The notes under the pieces are model-generated. The model saw only the letters and a list, made by a program, of their open reading frames with translations, had not been told where the DNA came from and did not search any database. Of a stretch of DNA of 64,000 bases, positions 22,760 to 34,149 are shown piece after piece. Origin of the DNA: Cryphonectria parasitica EP155 (lineage: Eukaryota > Ascomycota > Sordariomycetes > Diaporthales > Cryphonectriaceae); contig NW_024468917.1 of NCBI RefSeq assembly GCF_011745365.1, positions 2,108,001 to 2,172,000 on the forward strand, written 5' to 3'. Each line of letters begins with the position of its first letter. Within the stretch, counting starts at the first letter, position 1. The position numbers were made by a program, and so were the translations under genes.

Positions 22760-24349
22760 TACTGGAGACTGTAGCTACGAAGCTGGTGTGCACTCGTTGT
22801 CCTGAGAACGTCAAAGACTGCGTGCATATGTGCAGTATTATGCGATGCTTGTGTGTTGAGACGGTTCCCCGCAACGAGCCGTTCGTAGACTCGCCCGTGC
22901 TGTCATCAATACGACGGTACTAGAGCAAACTGATCTACTACATAGTACGTAAACAGAAGATCCGGTCGGTCTGTCGCCCTAGAGTATCGGACGATCTTGT
23001 GATCCTCCTGGTGCCAGGCTTTGCGGGGAAAACTCTATCGTAGCAATGTACACACATAGCAGTACAGTAATGCTACGTTCCACTGCGTTGCTGATCATCG
23101 TCTGAACCGGTCTGGAGACCACCAATATACGCCATAGTACATACATAGTACGGTATGCTACAGCATACTGCCGAGCCGATATCCTTGTCTTCCCCACATC
23201 GTGACCCCAGAGTTTTTGACAAGCTTGGAGGTATCCCTTGCTGTTAGCGATCCTTTAGGAGAAATAGTGCGTCATGAATCAAATGCTAAAGGTCGTTTAG
23301 CTTGAAAAAATTGTTATAAATATAAGAGTCTGGCATGATGAATCAAGACTAGGTCGAGATGTAGCAGTTTTGCGAGACGGGAGTGGTTTTGTTTGAGGAG
23401 GCTGAATAAGGGGCATTTGAGTGTCGCTGGTCCCATTTCACGATGTAGAGTGCGAAACTTAACGGTCCACAGCAAAGTTAGCAAGAACTGTACTTGAGCT
23501 GATCATGGGATGTCTTTGTTAGATCCATCTCCTGTCAATCTCCACATTGCTGGATCGGCATTGAGAAAGGAAAATGAAAAAGAAAGTAGGCATTGGTTTG
23601 TGGGCTGCAACAATTAACTGCCGTATATGTTCTTCAAGACATGTCCATTTTGGGCGAAGTCCAAGAGAAAAAGATGAGGCCGCGCACTCTAATTATGTGC
23701 ACGCCCTTCTTCCCCTCTCCCTCCTGCTCATCGATCTGTGATTATGGTGCCAAGTTGGACCCTGTTCACCGCTTGCATTGACCTGAGCTTCTGTCAGTAT
23801 ACGCGCCTAATTTCGGGGATAATTTCTCCAGGGCCCATAATAAGAACCCGCCTTCCCAAAATGGCACCCTGATCCGGCCCAGCGAGATCTCTCGGGCGAA
23901 CCGGTACAGACACGTGCACTGTTTGCTGTCGTAGTCAACGGCGCGAACCGAATGGGTCTCGGTCCTCCAGAGTGATGGGATCCAATGTCCGTCTTGCTCG
24001 GGCAAAACGTGGTCATTTTCTCATGCTCGATCAAGGCCAAGATGGGAACCCGTCCCCCGCTGTCCGCCGGACGGTCAAGTCAGTATTCAGCGTGGGAGGG
24101 GGACGCGTGTGTGGGGTGTGGATTTCAATGTGGTTATCACACCCGCCAAGGGCATTGATCAGTGCCGAGTGCCTTGCAGGTGGACAGATCAGGATATTAA
24201 TACCCGACAGAACAATGTCACCTCGTGTACAAGATATAAGATTCGAGGACCTACCAATTATCTCCACGACGACGGAATCTCTTCAGTGTTCCTCAACTGA
24301 CTCATAGGAAGAAGGCAAGAGACAACTCATCCAGTGCCCGCCGCCCATC
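22760..24349. other. Intergenic, 1.6 kb
   Basis: The upstream regions of the divergent GH125 and NLP genes. Several short inverted repeats built from TAGTAC/GTATGC words occur at about 22,930-23,175, for example CGTAGCA at 23039 against TGCTACG at 23071. No gene is seen. Two overlapping frames near 23.8-24.3 kb on both strands have no family signal. Confidence 0.5.
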
Positions 24350-25334
24350 ATGCTCGCCAAGATCTCTGTGTCGGCACTCGCCATGAGTGCGGGTTGCGCA
24401 GCCCTCTCTGCGCCGCGCAACCTCATCCCAACTGGTGACAACGGACTGCGGCCTGCCAAGGTACGCTCCGCACCCATCGCCAAGCGCAGCGACATCCCCT
24501 CTGATGAGGTGGTGGGCTTCCCCACCACAGTGCCCGATGACACGGAGGGTACTCTGATGGAGAAGTGGTGGCCATATCTCTATGTGGTCGATGGATGTGT
24601 GCCCTTCCCTGCCGTCGATGCTGAGGGCGATACTAGGTGAGTTGAGCATCATGTGTATCCGCCCTTGTCGAATCATTTCCAACATGATCAAGTAATGGTC
24701 TACAATGAACACATTGTGTGCTGACGGCGATGTTGTTCAAAAGCGCCGGTCTCTCTCCTACAGGAGACTCCGATGGGGACTGCAGCTCCTCCACGGGGCA
24801 GGTTTACGCCCGCGCTGAGACCTACGGCGACTACTACTCCATCATGTACTCCTGGTTCATGCCCAAGGACGAGCCTAACCTGCTCGAGGGCCTCCTGGGC
24901 ATCGGACACCGCTACGACTGGGAGAACGTCGTTATCGTCCTGACCAGCGAGAGCACTGACGCCACCCTGGTGGGCATGGCCGCCTCCTACCACGGAGATT
25001 ACAACGTGTGCACCGGCACCGGCTGCGACGAATACCTGGACGGCACCAACCCTCTCATCCAGTACTACTCGGCGAGTCTCATTCTGGACCACTCCCTGGG
25101 CTTCACAACCACCGTCGGCGGCACACAGCCTCTGATCTCATGGGACGAGCTGCCCACCGTCGCACAGGAGGCCTTGACCGACAAGGACTGGGGCTGTACG
25201 TATCTATCTCTCCAAGTACCATATCAGCCAAAGACAAGTATATGCTAATACGTTGAATAGCCGCTATTGTACCCTTCCTCGACTCCGATTTCGAGAGCTA
25301 CCTGGAGGAGGCCTACGGATATCTTGACATCTAA
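24350..25334 (+). CDS. Necrosis-inducing protein (NLP/NPP1 family)
   Basis: Three exons, 24350-24636, 24744-25195 and 25261-25334, give 270 residues. An N-terminal signal sequence (MLAKISVSALAMSAGCAALS) is followed by a pro-like segment. The NPP1 core shows YSWFMPKDEP, the heptapeptide region reading GHRYDWE, and VVIVL after it. Family members are secreted proteins that damage dicot plant membranes by binding sphingolipids, though many fungal members are inactive. The family heptapeptide is normally GHRHDWE; here the second His is Tyr, which bears on metal binding and may mean a non-cytolytic role. Two cysteines (the CTGTGC pair) add to the conserved disulfide candidates. Activity cannot be decided from sequence. 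Confidence 0.85.
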
Positions 25335-25756
25335 GGGGCACCTCGAAGTCTGGGGGAATTTATGATGAAAATCTTCATAATGTAATAGTTAAGGCAGTTA
25401 GCAATAATATTCATTGTGCCATACGCAGGTGTCGCCAGCGCTTTGAGGACTCATGTTGTGATGATACTGACGATGGACTGAGTCTCGTTTAAAGCTATTA
25501 ATTGTTGAATAAAGAGTAAGGGAGATCTCAAGTGCTTTCCCTTTCATATTAAACACCGTAGTGCTCAACCACTCAACGGTAGGGGAGAAAAGAAGGAAAG
25601 AACAAAAGAACGAGAAAGGCGAGAGGGGGATGAGACAATCAAGCATCAGAGAAATGTAGAGCAAGCTTCGCTACGTGGCAGACGTTGGCTTAACAGAAAT
25701 GCAAGCGTTAAAGAGTTGCGTCCACCCCAATACCCATATCAACTCCCAACACCAGC
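25335..25756. other. Intergenic between convergent NLP and S53 genes
   Basis: The 3' regions of two convergent genes, AT-rich around 25360-25520; no gene is seen. Confidence 0.55.
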
Positions 25757-28656
25757 TCAGGGCAAGTCCAAAAACACCTCCAGCATGCTGGGATAGTCAG
25801 GTGTCCCGAGTCCAGTAACAGGGTCCTTCAAATTGTCGAGTCGTCAGCCCTCGTCCCATGACACAATGAGCCAAAGCCGAAAGAGATCTCACTTACCCAA
25901 CCTTGCACTGCCTCAAAGCCTCCACCGTCACAACCTGCATTACTACCGCTGGTAATATCATGGAACATTTGTGGATTCGCATATAACGTCGGATTGATGA
26001 ATCCTACAGGGGTTTTGCCGATGGCGATCCGCTCTTCGTTGATCCGGTTTATGATCGAGGCGAAGATGGGCGTGGATGCTGACGTCCCTGCATAATTAAA
26101 GAAGTAATCATAGACACTAATGGTGATGTTGTTTCCGATCGCGGACACATCAGGATAGCCACGCCCGATCCGATTGCTAGACAGTCATCATCGATTCAGC
26201 CTCCAAACCGCATCCTCTCGAGGGTGAACCTGTTCGACTTACTATCGGCCTCCCGTATTGCCAGCTAGTGCCGTGACATTAGGTAAGACAGGGTTGTTTG
26301 CGTTTGCGACCAGACCGCTGTAGTATGGGTAGTCTGGAGAGTGCTCGGCAAAGTACACCTCTGTGGCGTTCTTCTGGTATTCTGGCATGCCATAGACGTT
26401 CGAGAAACCACCTCCCGAGGTATCATCGGGGTCGTCCCCGAAGATCGCAGCCGACTCGGGGTCGTAAATGGTCTGGCCTTGGGGAATGTAGGTAGCACCA
26501 ACACTGGTGACGTACGGGCTATTAGGCTGTTAGAGAAACCGACGAGTTCCTTTTCTTTTTCCCTTCATCAAGTGGCATAAAAAGAAATAGGCTGGTCCTG
26601 AGCTGTCTTTGAGTCCTGACACCCTCTCCGTCCGCCTCCCGAGAGCAGGTAGCCCAAGGTCTTTCATGAGCTCTAAACAACAAGGATGAAGAATGTTTTC
26701 AATAAGAAGTGCTTACCAGGTGGATGGCCATGATGGGTTGAAGATCAGACCTTCTGGTCCAATGCAGGTAGCCTCTGCGTCTGTAAATCGAACTCGCTCG
26801 GCAACGCCATTATCGCCCGAGGCAAAAACAAACGTGATGCCCTGCAGACCGAGCTTCATGTACTCGTTGCACTGGCGCTTCTGATATGCAATAGGAACAG
26901 CAGCTTCCGTGCCTCCATAAGACAGGGAGATGACATTCTGGTTCTCGCGTATTAGCTCGGCGGCGGCAAAACAAATACGAAATCCCTCGGACCCGCCAAG
27001 ATACATGCTAATACACAAATGTAATCTGGTCTTTTTGAACAACCAAACATAATCCCCATACTCTGGGGAAAATTCTTGGGGGAGAATGCTGAATATTTCT
27101 TACCGTGGGCTCAAAGACGCCGCACTGCAGAGTGCCGTTATATCCATCAGGCAAAGGATCAGGATACGTTGGATCGAGGCCGACCAAGTCTCCTGTTTCG
27201 TTGTACGCAGTGTAGGTACAGTAACTGCCATCTATCGCATCGAGAAATGTGTTGAAACCCCATGTCCCTGTTTCGCCATGTGTACGTCAGCAATGATTTG
27301 TTTCCAGTTTTGGCAGGTGATATAGCCAGTGAGAACATCATGGCCGTCGCTGTCATCCGATCCACGTCATAATCTGAGACATGAACTCGTACGAATAAGA
27401 TAACGAAGCATATAGCGAATTAGGAAGAAGAAATTGGGAAATCACCGTACATGTGTTATTGTACCAAGCCTGGATTCGGGCGTCATCAGAGTCGTAGACT
27501 GTGATACCCTGAGGCCAAATGATCGGATATGCCAGGGCAAGATCCAGCAGGGCCTCTGCCCCATCATATAGAGGCACGAGCGCATCTTCCGTCTCTGCAA
27601 TCCCTCCATCGATCAAGTCGTCCGTGGGATGTGTTCCTTGCGGAATCTGTGGACTGTACGTTTCGAAGAAATTATCCAGATCTTCTTGGTCCCAGAACTG
27701 TAGATTCGTCTCGTAGATACCCAAAGTATTCGATGGATCCGACTTGTTGCCTGGAGGAATGTCGTAGAGAGCGGCGACACATTGGGGTGTGACTGAATCG
27801 CCGCAATTATCCAGGCTGCTGTTGGCCACAGAAGCTTTTACACTAGCAGAGCTCTTCTGCATGTTCTGGCCTGAGGGTTCAGATTAGTAATAGTTCCGAG
27901 CAACCCGGCTTTCCTTTTCACGATGTATTCCAGTGTTTGCCTTTAAAATATCTTGCTTATGTGCTTCCTTGGCTTATTTCTAGATGCTGGCTTCGTCTCT
28001 GTCGTTCCCTCACGAGTATCGTCATGGACAGATGAGGGGACACAAGACATACTTCTCTTGACTTTCTCATGCATGGTACCTTGCGCCTCGGCAGAGATTG
28101 GGGCCATCAGCTTTACACCCGGGGTGATGTAGTCGATATGGTGCTGTATCTCCTTTGGCACATGGTACTCATCGCATGCAGGCATCACGCCACCTGTGAC
28201 GGAGTCGTGGTGCTCAAAGTATTCAGTATGCAAAAGTGCTTCGACCATGGAGGTTGGGGCGTCGAATGCGAGCCAGCCTTTGTTATCAGAGTGAGTGACA
28301 GAACCGATGCCATTCTCGTGCAGCCACTTGGTGACCTGGTCGACTGCCTCATTGGAAGGTTTGAAAAATTCAATTACTTGGTCAGAAGTCCAGTGCTTGC
28401 CGTAATCAGGTGAGGTAGGGTCGGAAATCCGCATGAGGTGATCGTGGGCGGCTTCAAGATTCGACTGGGCAATTCCAATGCGCACGGGAAGAAAGGACCG
28501 GCTGTCGACTCGAGAGCGTTTCGTCCATCGTGAACCTAGTGATGAACGTGTATCTCGCTTCTCATGGACGACGTGAGTTGTTGGGACTGCAAGAGCCGAT
28601 ACGCCAGAAAGCGCGGGTCCTAGCAAGGCCAAGAAGCCACAAAGCAAGGGTCGCAT
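25757..28656 (-). CDS. Secreted S53 family peptidase (sedolisin / tripeptidyl-peptidase)
   Basis: Seven exons keep phase throughout: 28656-28053, 27870-27451, 27267-27104, 26937-26717, 26518-26243, 26176-25897 and 25825-25757, for 677 residues. It begins with a signal peptide (MRPLLCGFLALLGPALSGVSALA) and a pro-domain (RSFLPVRIGIAQSNLE through DYITPG). The catalytic domain has the Glu/Asp pair in GAEALLDLALAYP, the oxyanion Asp in FVFASGDNGV, the nucleophile in AGTSASTP and a Ca2+-site region FHDITSGSNAGCDGG. Introns are long for a fungus (166-199 nt for the first four), so their frames look open in places. Sedolisins work at acid pH outside the cell, either removing tripeptides or cutting internally. 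The pattern AGTSAS instead of SGTSAS is a small deviation that keeps the serine. Confidence 0.9.
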
Positions 28657-29738
28657 TTTACCGGTAGTCAATGTGTCAACCTTCGATTGTACAAGAGATC
28701 GAAGAACGGCGAACCCCGAATCCAGAAAGGGTACCCTTTACCTCTTCAAAAAGATCAGATGAACGAGAAAGAGGAGGCGTGGACGAGCAAGGCCGCCAAA
28801 CTTTTGTGCCTTCGGAAAGGTCATCTAGCCTTTCATGCACTTCCTGTTGAGAGGACCAATAGTCAACAGGGATTGTACCAGGGGTCAATAAGATAACTGC
28901 AAATAAAGGCAAAGGACCGAGTTGCTAGCGACTCGGTCAGCTGCAAGGAAGCGAACTCGGATCTCTCGAAAGCGAGAATATCACACCCTAATGCAGGGGT
29001 CGACAGTCTGCGGGGTTATCGACTCCGGTTGGAGGCATGTGTTATCTTTGACTGTAATTATTAGGAGACAATCGTATGTCTGCAAGCTTAGCGTACCCTG
29101 CATGTCACAATTATCTATGTTTTCTTACAGTCAAGTCTCTTCAAAGTTGAGGTTGGACCCTTGACACGAACATATCTGCCGATCACCGTTAAGGAATATT
29201 AGCCGATCGAGCCGGCACAATTGCGGTTTTCAAGTAATGTGCTATTTCAGTGGATTTTGGCTGTCTTGTGTCTCAATCTTCGGACGGAAGAACGGCAAGA
29301 TAACAACATCACGTTGTCACGCAAGGTTTTCATCCTTCAAAGGACTGGAACCCGGCCACCTTGCCTGGACACTAATTTCCGGACTGTTACTCCAGACTGG
29401 CATACTAACAAGGATGCACAAGTCTAAAACTTTGTTTGCAGCTTAATACCGAAAGTAGGTGTTTCTGGAACGGCTAGAACGCAGGAATATATATCTGAGC
29501 ACATATCTGCCCAGCGCTGAGCCCAGTGGAGAGACCACCAAGACCTTACGGCACGAAGTAAACTCTCAACGATCAAAAGCATTGTAATTACGAGAATTCT
29601 GATGGCATCAATACATATGCCAAAGTGATGGGGCTGCTTTCCTGTGATGCCATGCCCCGTGCAGACCCAGGACAAAATTCCCTAGATGGAAAAGAGCGGA
29701 GTATATTGGTTTGTATGCTGGCCCTACAAATCACCAGA
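28657..29738. other. Intergenic, promoter side of S53 gene
   Basis: About 1.1 kb with no recognisable gene, containing the 24-bp palindrome at 28915-28938 listed separately. Short frames only. Confidence 0.5.
28915..28938. promoter_or_regulatory. 24-bp near-perfect palindrome upstream of S53 peptidase
   Basis: GACCGAGT and ACTCGGTC flank TGCTAGCG; the whole 24 bp equals its own reverse complement except for one symmetric base pair. It lies about 260 bp upstream of the peptidase ATG. Symmetry of this length suits a dimeric regulator such as a Zn2Cys6 protein, but could equally be chance or a hairpin. Confidence 0.35.
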
Positions 29739-30593
29739 CTACCACGGCCACTGACCCTTGTCTTTTAAGTATCCTCCATGCTCAGCATCTCTGTCGCCAC
29801 GAAGAATCGCAACAATTGGACGAGCTCCCTCACTTGTGGGCTTTGCACCATTCTCCGCCTTGTTCAACGAGCTGAGATTCGATTGGGTGAAACCAGGGCA
29901 GTAAAGGAATACCTTCCAACCCAAGGGGCCATACTCAACGGATTGACAAGCAGTGATCATGTTCAAGGCCGATTTGCTTGCGCGATATGGTACCGTCTTC
30001 TGTGAGTATGTTGGGGTCGTGGCATCGAGCCGCAGCGTGATCGACCCGGCGCCAGAGGTGACATTCACAATGCGCGGCGTACCAGTGGACTTTTTAAGCA
30101 AAGGAGCGAACGCCTCCACCATGGCTGCCGGTCCCGACGCATTCACTTGAAATGCAGTCTGTAGCGCTTGAAGTAGCGTTACGCCTCGTGGCGATGGAAT
30201 ACCTGCGTTATTGACGAGAGCGTCGAGTCTGATCAGGTTGGAATCAGCAATCATTGTTGGCAGCCATGAACAGGACCGTCACGAAATCTTACCGTCCGTG
30301 TCTTCTCTCTACCTCTTTGACTGCCAGATTGATCGATTCCTCTTCCGATACGTCGAGTTGGAGTAGCTCCACCGAACCGGGAAGGCTGCGTGACTCCAGA
30401 TCCTTCACCGCAGCCTCGCCCTTCTCTACAGATCGGCTGCAGAGAAGAACGATATTCGAGGGATCGGCAAGGAGTTGAGCTGCCAGCTCAAAACCGATGC
30501 CGCTGTTTGCTGAGATGCAAATGAGCAAGTGCTTTCTATCGTTTTTGGGCAAAAAGTCTTACCGCCAGTGATCAAAATGATTGATTTTCCCAT
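29739..30593 (-). CDS. Short-chain dehydrogenase/reductase
   Basis: Three exons, 30593-30563, 30509-30293 and 30228-29739, encode 245 residues. The first splice rebuilds ILITGANSGIGFELA (cofactor motif TGANSGIG). RHGRLDALVNNAG joins exons 2 and 3 and gives the NNAG motif. The catalytic Ser lies in NVTSGAGS and the pair in YRASKSALNM; the tail GGYLKDKGQWPW is common in fungal NAD(P)H-dependent reductases of the carbonyl reductase-like group. The 21-residue exon/intron edges are conventional (GTAAGA). No fused domain. The substrate is not evident. Two copies of a promoter repeat lie directly upstream (30724-30872). Confidence 0.85.
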
Positions 30594-31945
30594 GATTGCT
30601 TGAGCTGTCTTCTTCGTGACTTGCTATGATTGATGAGACACATTGCAAAAACAAAAGTGTTGATGAGATTCTTTATGATTGTTGATGATTCTTTGGCGGA
30701 CTCCGAGACTGGAGAAAAGGCACGTGGGGATAAGAGCGCCACACCGAGAACTCCGGGTGCAAGGGCGCAGGTCAAGCCGTGTAATCAGATTTGTCGACAA
30801 AGCATGTCACAAACTTAGGAACCATATCAAAGTGTGGAGATAAGCAATTTCGCACCGAGAACTCCGTGTGCATCGATAGAGTCGCCTCCATTCCTAGGTA
30901 TTCAGATTCAACCTTACTCGATATTGCTAGCTGAGGAAGATGCCTCGCAATGTTCCACCCGTCTGCAGTGCAAGTTGATCACTCCCTTGATTCCGACAGC
31001 GCACAATTGTGGCATCGATTTTACTGGAGTTTTGTGATCGATATACGTAAAGTGTAAAGATAAACATGATGGAGGGGACCAGAATGATAATTCCACTCTA
31101 GGTGACGTTGTGTCGGCTGTCAAGGGGCTACTCACCTATTGCTAAATGATTAGGGCAACCATGCAGTACACTGTGTGTATGCGTTCTTATCCAGGCCTCT
31201 TTGCTACGACCAGACTTTCTCTGAATTCAACAGCCCTGAATCTCCCTTCACTCCGAACCCTTCCTCCATCCTTGCGGAATGAATACACAACTAGTGCACA
31301 GACGCGGAAATTGTGCAAAAAGCCAACAGCCTTTTATTTCTTTCTTTTATATTCGGTTATCTTGAATATCCATCGTAGGAAACGGATTTGCAGGTCTATC
31401 TCCTAAGGTAATAATTAATCCTGACGTGCCTGGCGGGGAGCAGCTCGAACGTCCACGAGGGGGCAAGTTGAATGACAACACTTGCTGGGTAGATATCTTA
31501 TGTAATACTGATTCGCGTGCGTAAAAAATAGGAAGCTTGAATATTACGAACTTGTCAACGACATTACTGCTGTTGGACCCAACGCTACTCCATTAGAACC
31601 AGGTGCTCACAGATCCGTGCTCGAGGGTTCATAGGTTTTTTTTGAGAACACTGCACGACTTAAACGACGAGGTGTAAATACATGTCAAACGAACGATTCA
31701 CAAAAGCCCATTCAATGATAAAGCTACTTTAATATTGGTGGTATCAGCGGGGTATCACATCAGCGAACAGTCCTCGACAAGTCATTAACATAACCATTCC
31801 CCGCCGGTCTGCCAACCCGCCAGCCCTCCAGCCACCCAGCTATTCAGCCCCACTAGTGTCCAGCTTTGCAAACAAACACTTCAGTATTGCACACTGATCC
31901 ATGTTCTTCCTATCCCGGTGCTAGTAATTATATGCTTCTTCCATC
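30594..31945. other. Intergenic, 1.35 kb
   Basis: Promoter of the SDR and 3' side of the next minus-strand gene. It contains the promoter repeat pair near 30.73-30.87 kb. The rest is AT-rich with no recognisable gene. Confidence 0.5.
30724..30872. repeat. Tandem-like promoter repeat, two copies 110 bp apart
   Basis: Each copy has GTGG[G/A]GATAAG followed closely by CACCGAGAACTCCG[G/T]GTGCA. The copies are 30724-30761 and 30834-30872, and the second half matches at 19 of 20 bases. They lie about 130-280 bp upstream of the SDR start codon, where two matching binding sites could act on this gene. Confidence 0.6.
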
Positions 31946-32315
31946 TTAATTCGTCTTCTTCGTAGGCACAAGAGGTTTTCCCTGCTGTGAGCGAGTGTAG
32001 ATAATAAATCCAGCAGCGAGAATGCCGATGACGACAATGTTTCCTGCCTCGTTGGTCAGATTCCGAGCTCTTTTCATTTGAGTTTGAGTTCAGATGGAAT
32101 ACTGTAGACTTACCAAAGATGAAACGTCCAATACCTCCAACGACATTTACTGCGCCCTTGATGACATCGGTGAAGAGGTTGACGATACCCGAGAAGAAGC
32201 TGATAATCGTAGAAATCAAAGTATTAATCAATGAGGCAATCGTACCAATGATGGAGGCGAAGAGCTCATAGATGGACTTAAAGAAGTCCTCGAAGGCGGA
32301 AATGAACTTAGTCAT
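31946..32315 (-). CDS. Small hydrophobic protein of 99 residues
   Basis: Two exons, 32315-32114 and 32043-31946, with a 70-nt intron (GTAAGT...GGCAG, phase 1). Exon 1 encodes long amphipathic or membrane helices (SIYELFASIIGTIASLINTL then VNLFTDVIKGAVNVVGGIG). Exon 2 has a clear transmembrane helix, GNIVVIGILAAGFIIYT, and a short basic tail ending PTKKTN. There is no signal peptide. I do not recognise a family. The clean splice and the uniform hydrophobic pattern make this a real gene more than a chance frame. A membrane or lipid-droplet role is inference. Confidence 0.65.
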
Positions 32316-33060
32316 GTTGAGTTTGGTTGTCTTAGTAGACTCAGTTTCTGTGTTTGAGATGCAGTAGCTCGGAATTTCTTGATCGTCAGGAAAAAATACG
32401 ATAAATGGTGATTTTCTTCGTGGTCAAAATAAACTGTTTAGAAGAGAACATCAAGGGGAAGCAAGACTTGTAAAAAGTTGGTCTCCTTCCGTCTTAATAT
32501 ATTGGCCTTCTACTGCACATCGGAACTGCCATCAAATGTGACGTCAGGGTGTGTCCCAACAATAACAGAGCACAAAACGTGCTACAATATCTTGGGAGAC
32601 GTCGTCATTGTCAGCGCTGTTCTTTCCACGGAGGCAAACCTCCTTGCGTCATACCAGTCACCTCGGCAACTCCCGCTGCCAATTGACTGTCAAAACCGCC
32701 CAGAAAGCTACCGTATCAGGCAAGTGTGGCTTGACCATCTATATCCCTGCACCGCCCGAAGGCTGGTGAGCGGAGCATCTGTTCCCCGCTCGACTGCCCA
32801 GACTCAAAACTTGGGTTTAAGGGCATATTCATTGGCACCTTGCTTTTTCAGTGAAAGCATATCTCCTGTTTCACTTGTTTCTTTTTCTTTCTTTATCCTT
32901 ATTGAATGAAAACACATGTGCACTGGGCTTCAAGAAAAACTGAATTCAGGACACACTGCGAGTCGTGCAGGTCTGTGTCTCCTCCACCAGACACCACAAG
33001 CCAAGAGACCACCAGGCTTTGGGACCTGCACTACGATACAAACACCACACAACCGTTATA
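32316..33060. other. Intergenic, no gene seen
   Basis: About 0.75 kb upstream of the small hydrophobic protein gene; only short frames. Confidence 0.5.
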
Positions 33061-33213
33061 ATGGGCTCCACAAGACCACCAAAGAAGACCTCCAGCAGCT
33101 CCTCCTCCTGCTCTGCCTCAGACTCAGACTTCTCTTCTAGCTCTGTACGCGTCAGTATGGACCGCCCTGTTGTCAGCATCGAGATCATCCAGTGTATGAG
33201 GTGTGCCCCCTAA
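33061..33213 (+). CDS. Small Ser-rich ORF ending in CxxC, possibly truncated
   Basis: The 50-codon frame starts MGSTRPPKKTSSSSSSCSAS, then VSMDRPVVSIEIIQ and a CMRC pair, and stops two codons later. The pattern looks like the start of a small fungal protein whose second zinc-binding half is missing, either through an unspliced intron or a premature stop. The evidence is thin; it may be noncoding. Confidence 0.3.
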   Translation: MGSTRPPKKTSSSSSSCSASDSDFSSSSVRVSMDRPVVSIEIIQCMRCAP

Positions 33214-33342
33214 ATGAACACACCGCTACATGCTCGACTCCGGGAGATATGAGGTTGGCACTAGCTTAATTTGCTTCAGATCACATCCCTCCGTTTTTCA
33301 AAAGCATATCTGCTTCATTATCTGAGTCTTGTTTGTGGCTGG

Positions 33343-33358
33343 AAAAAAAAAAAAAAAA
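33343..33358. repeat. Poly-A run
   Basis: Sixteen adenines on the plus strand in a gene-poor stretch; could be a poly-A relic of a retrotransposed sequence but no flanking duplication was found. Confidence 0.6.
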
Positions 33359-33549
33359 GCCCCAAAGGAAAGTAGAAAGTGAATAGCCAGTGGAGCATAG
33401 CAAAATTTGTATAATTGAAATGGTAGATGGCTTGAAATGTAGAAAGGGATCATTCCAGTAAAGGAAGGCCAGAAGCTAAGTTTGGCCGAGGCTATCTACA
33501 GTGAAGAAACAGCCAGGGCATACAGATGATAGCCAGCCAAACATTGTTC

Positions 33550-34065
33550 AGTGACGCGCTGGGCCTCACATTGGACATTTACAAGATAATCACGTGGATT
33601 GTAACATTTCCCATCCCTTCACTCGCAGCTCTCATATGCCAAGTAATCTACCAGTCGGCGCACAAAGTGGTGACCAGAAGTGCCAGGGAGAAATCGACCA
33701 CCAAGTCTGCATATGACTGATCATGACCACCTGCCCAGCCTCGAGATCATCAAGATCTCTAGCAATACTTTGAGCAACAAGACAAAACTTGCCAACCCAA
33801 ATCTCTGACCAAGAAACAGCATAAAGGTAAGCATTACACTTCTCCATGAGGGTTATGAAGCCACTTCTGATGAGTGCTTGCTGGCTTTGCTCTTCTCAGC
33901 TCTTTAGATTGTTCGTCGGACTGATTCTCAGCGCCTTTTATGCCCAGATGATTCTCTCAGAACTCAGCAGCTTGATCCTGGCAAACCAAGAAGGCAAGTC
34001 GATGAACACGGACAGATTCGAAAGCCAGACAAAGTTCTCAAGGAATCGGAAAGCTGGAGACTTGG
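33550..34065 (-). pseudogene. Coding relic, weakly PEX11-like
   Basis: Read on the minus strand from about 34050, one frame gives RFLENFVWLSNLSVFIDL, then WFARIKLLSSERIIWA, a TAA, and KALRISPTNNLKS followed by TGA and EEQSQQALIRSGFITLMEK. Farther on are SIARDLDDLEAGQV and, in a shifted frame, DFSLALLVTTLCADW. The two stops can be made from CAA and CGA by single C-to-T changes. The order and the hydrophobic segments weakly resemble PEX11-type peroxisomal membrane proteins; that is a guess. The frame is too damaged to be a working gene. Confidence 0.4.
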
Positions 34066-34149
34066 ACTAATCCATCAGCGCATTGTACTAGTTTCATTCG
34101 TAAATCCTAAACTCATACATCGTCTTCTGCTGTCTTGCTGCTTTCAAGG

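Noticed and set aside
26938..27103. Coding exon in S53 with GGSEGFRICFAAAELIREN
   Set aside because: It is open in frame, but joining FEPT directly to NVISLSYGG restores the conserved sedolisin block, so this segment is better read as intron.
33526..33720. 64-aa plus-strand frame with hydrophobic segments
   Set aside because: The opposite strand gives longer protein-like segments, so this is probably their mirror.
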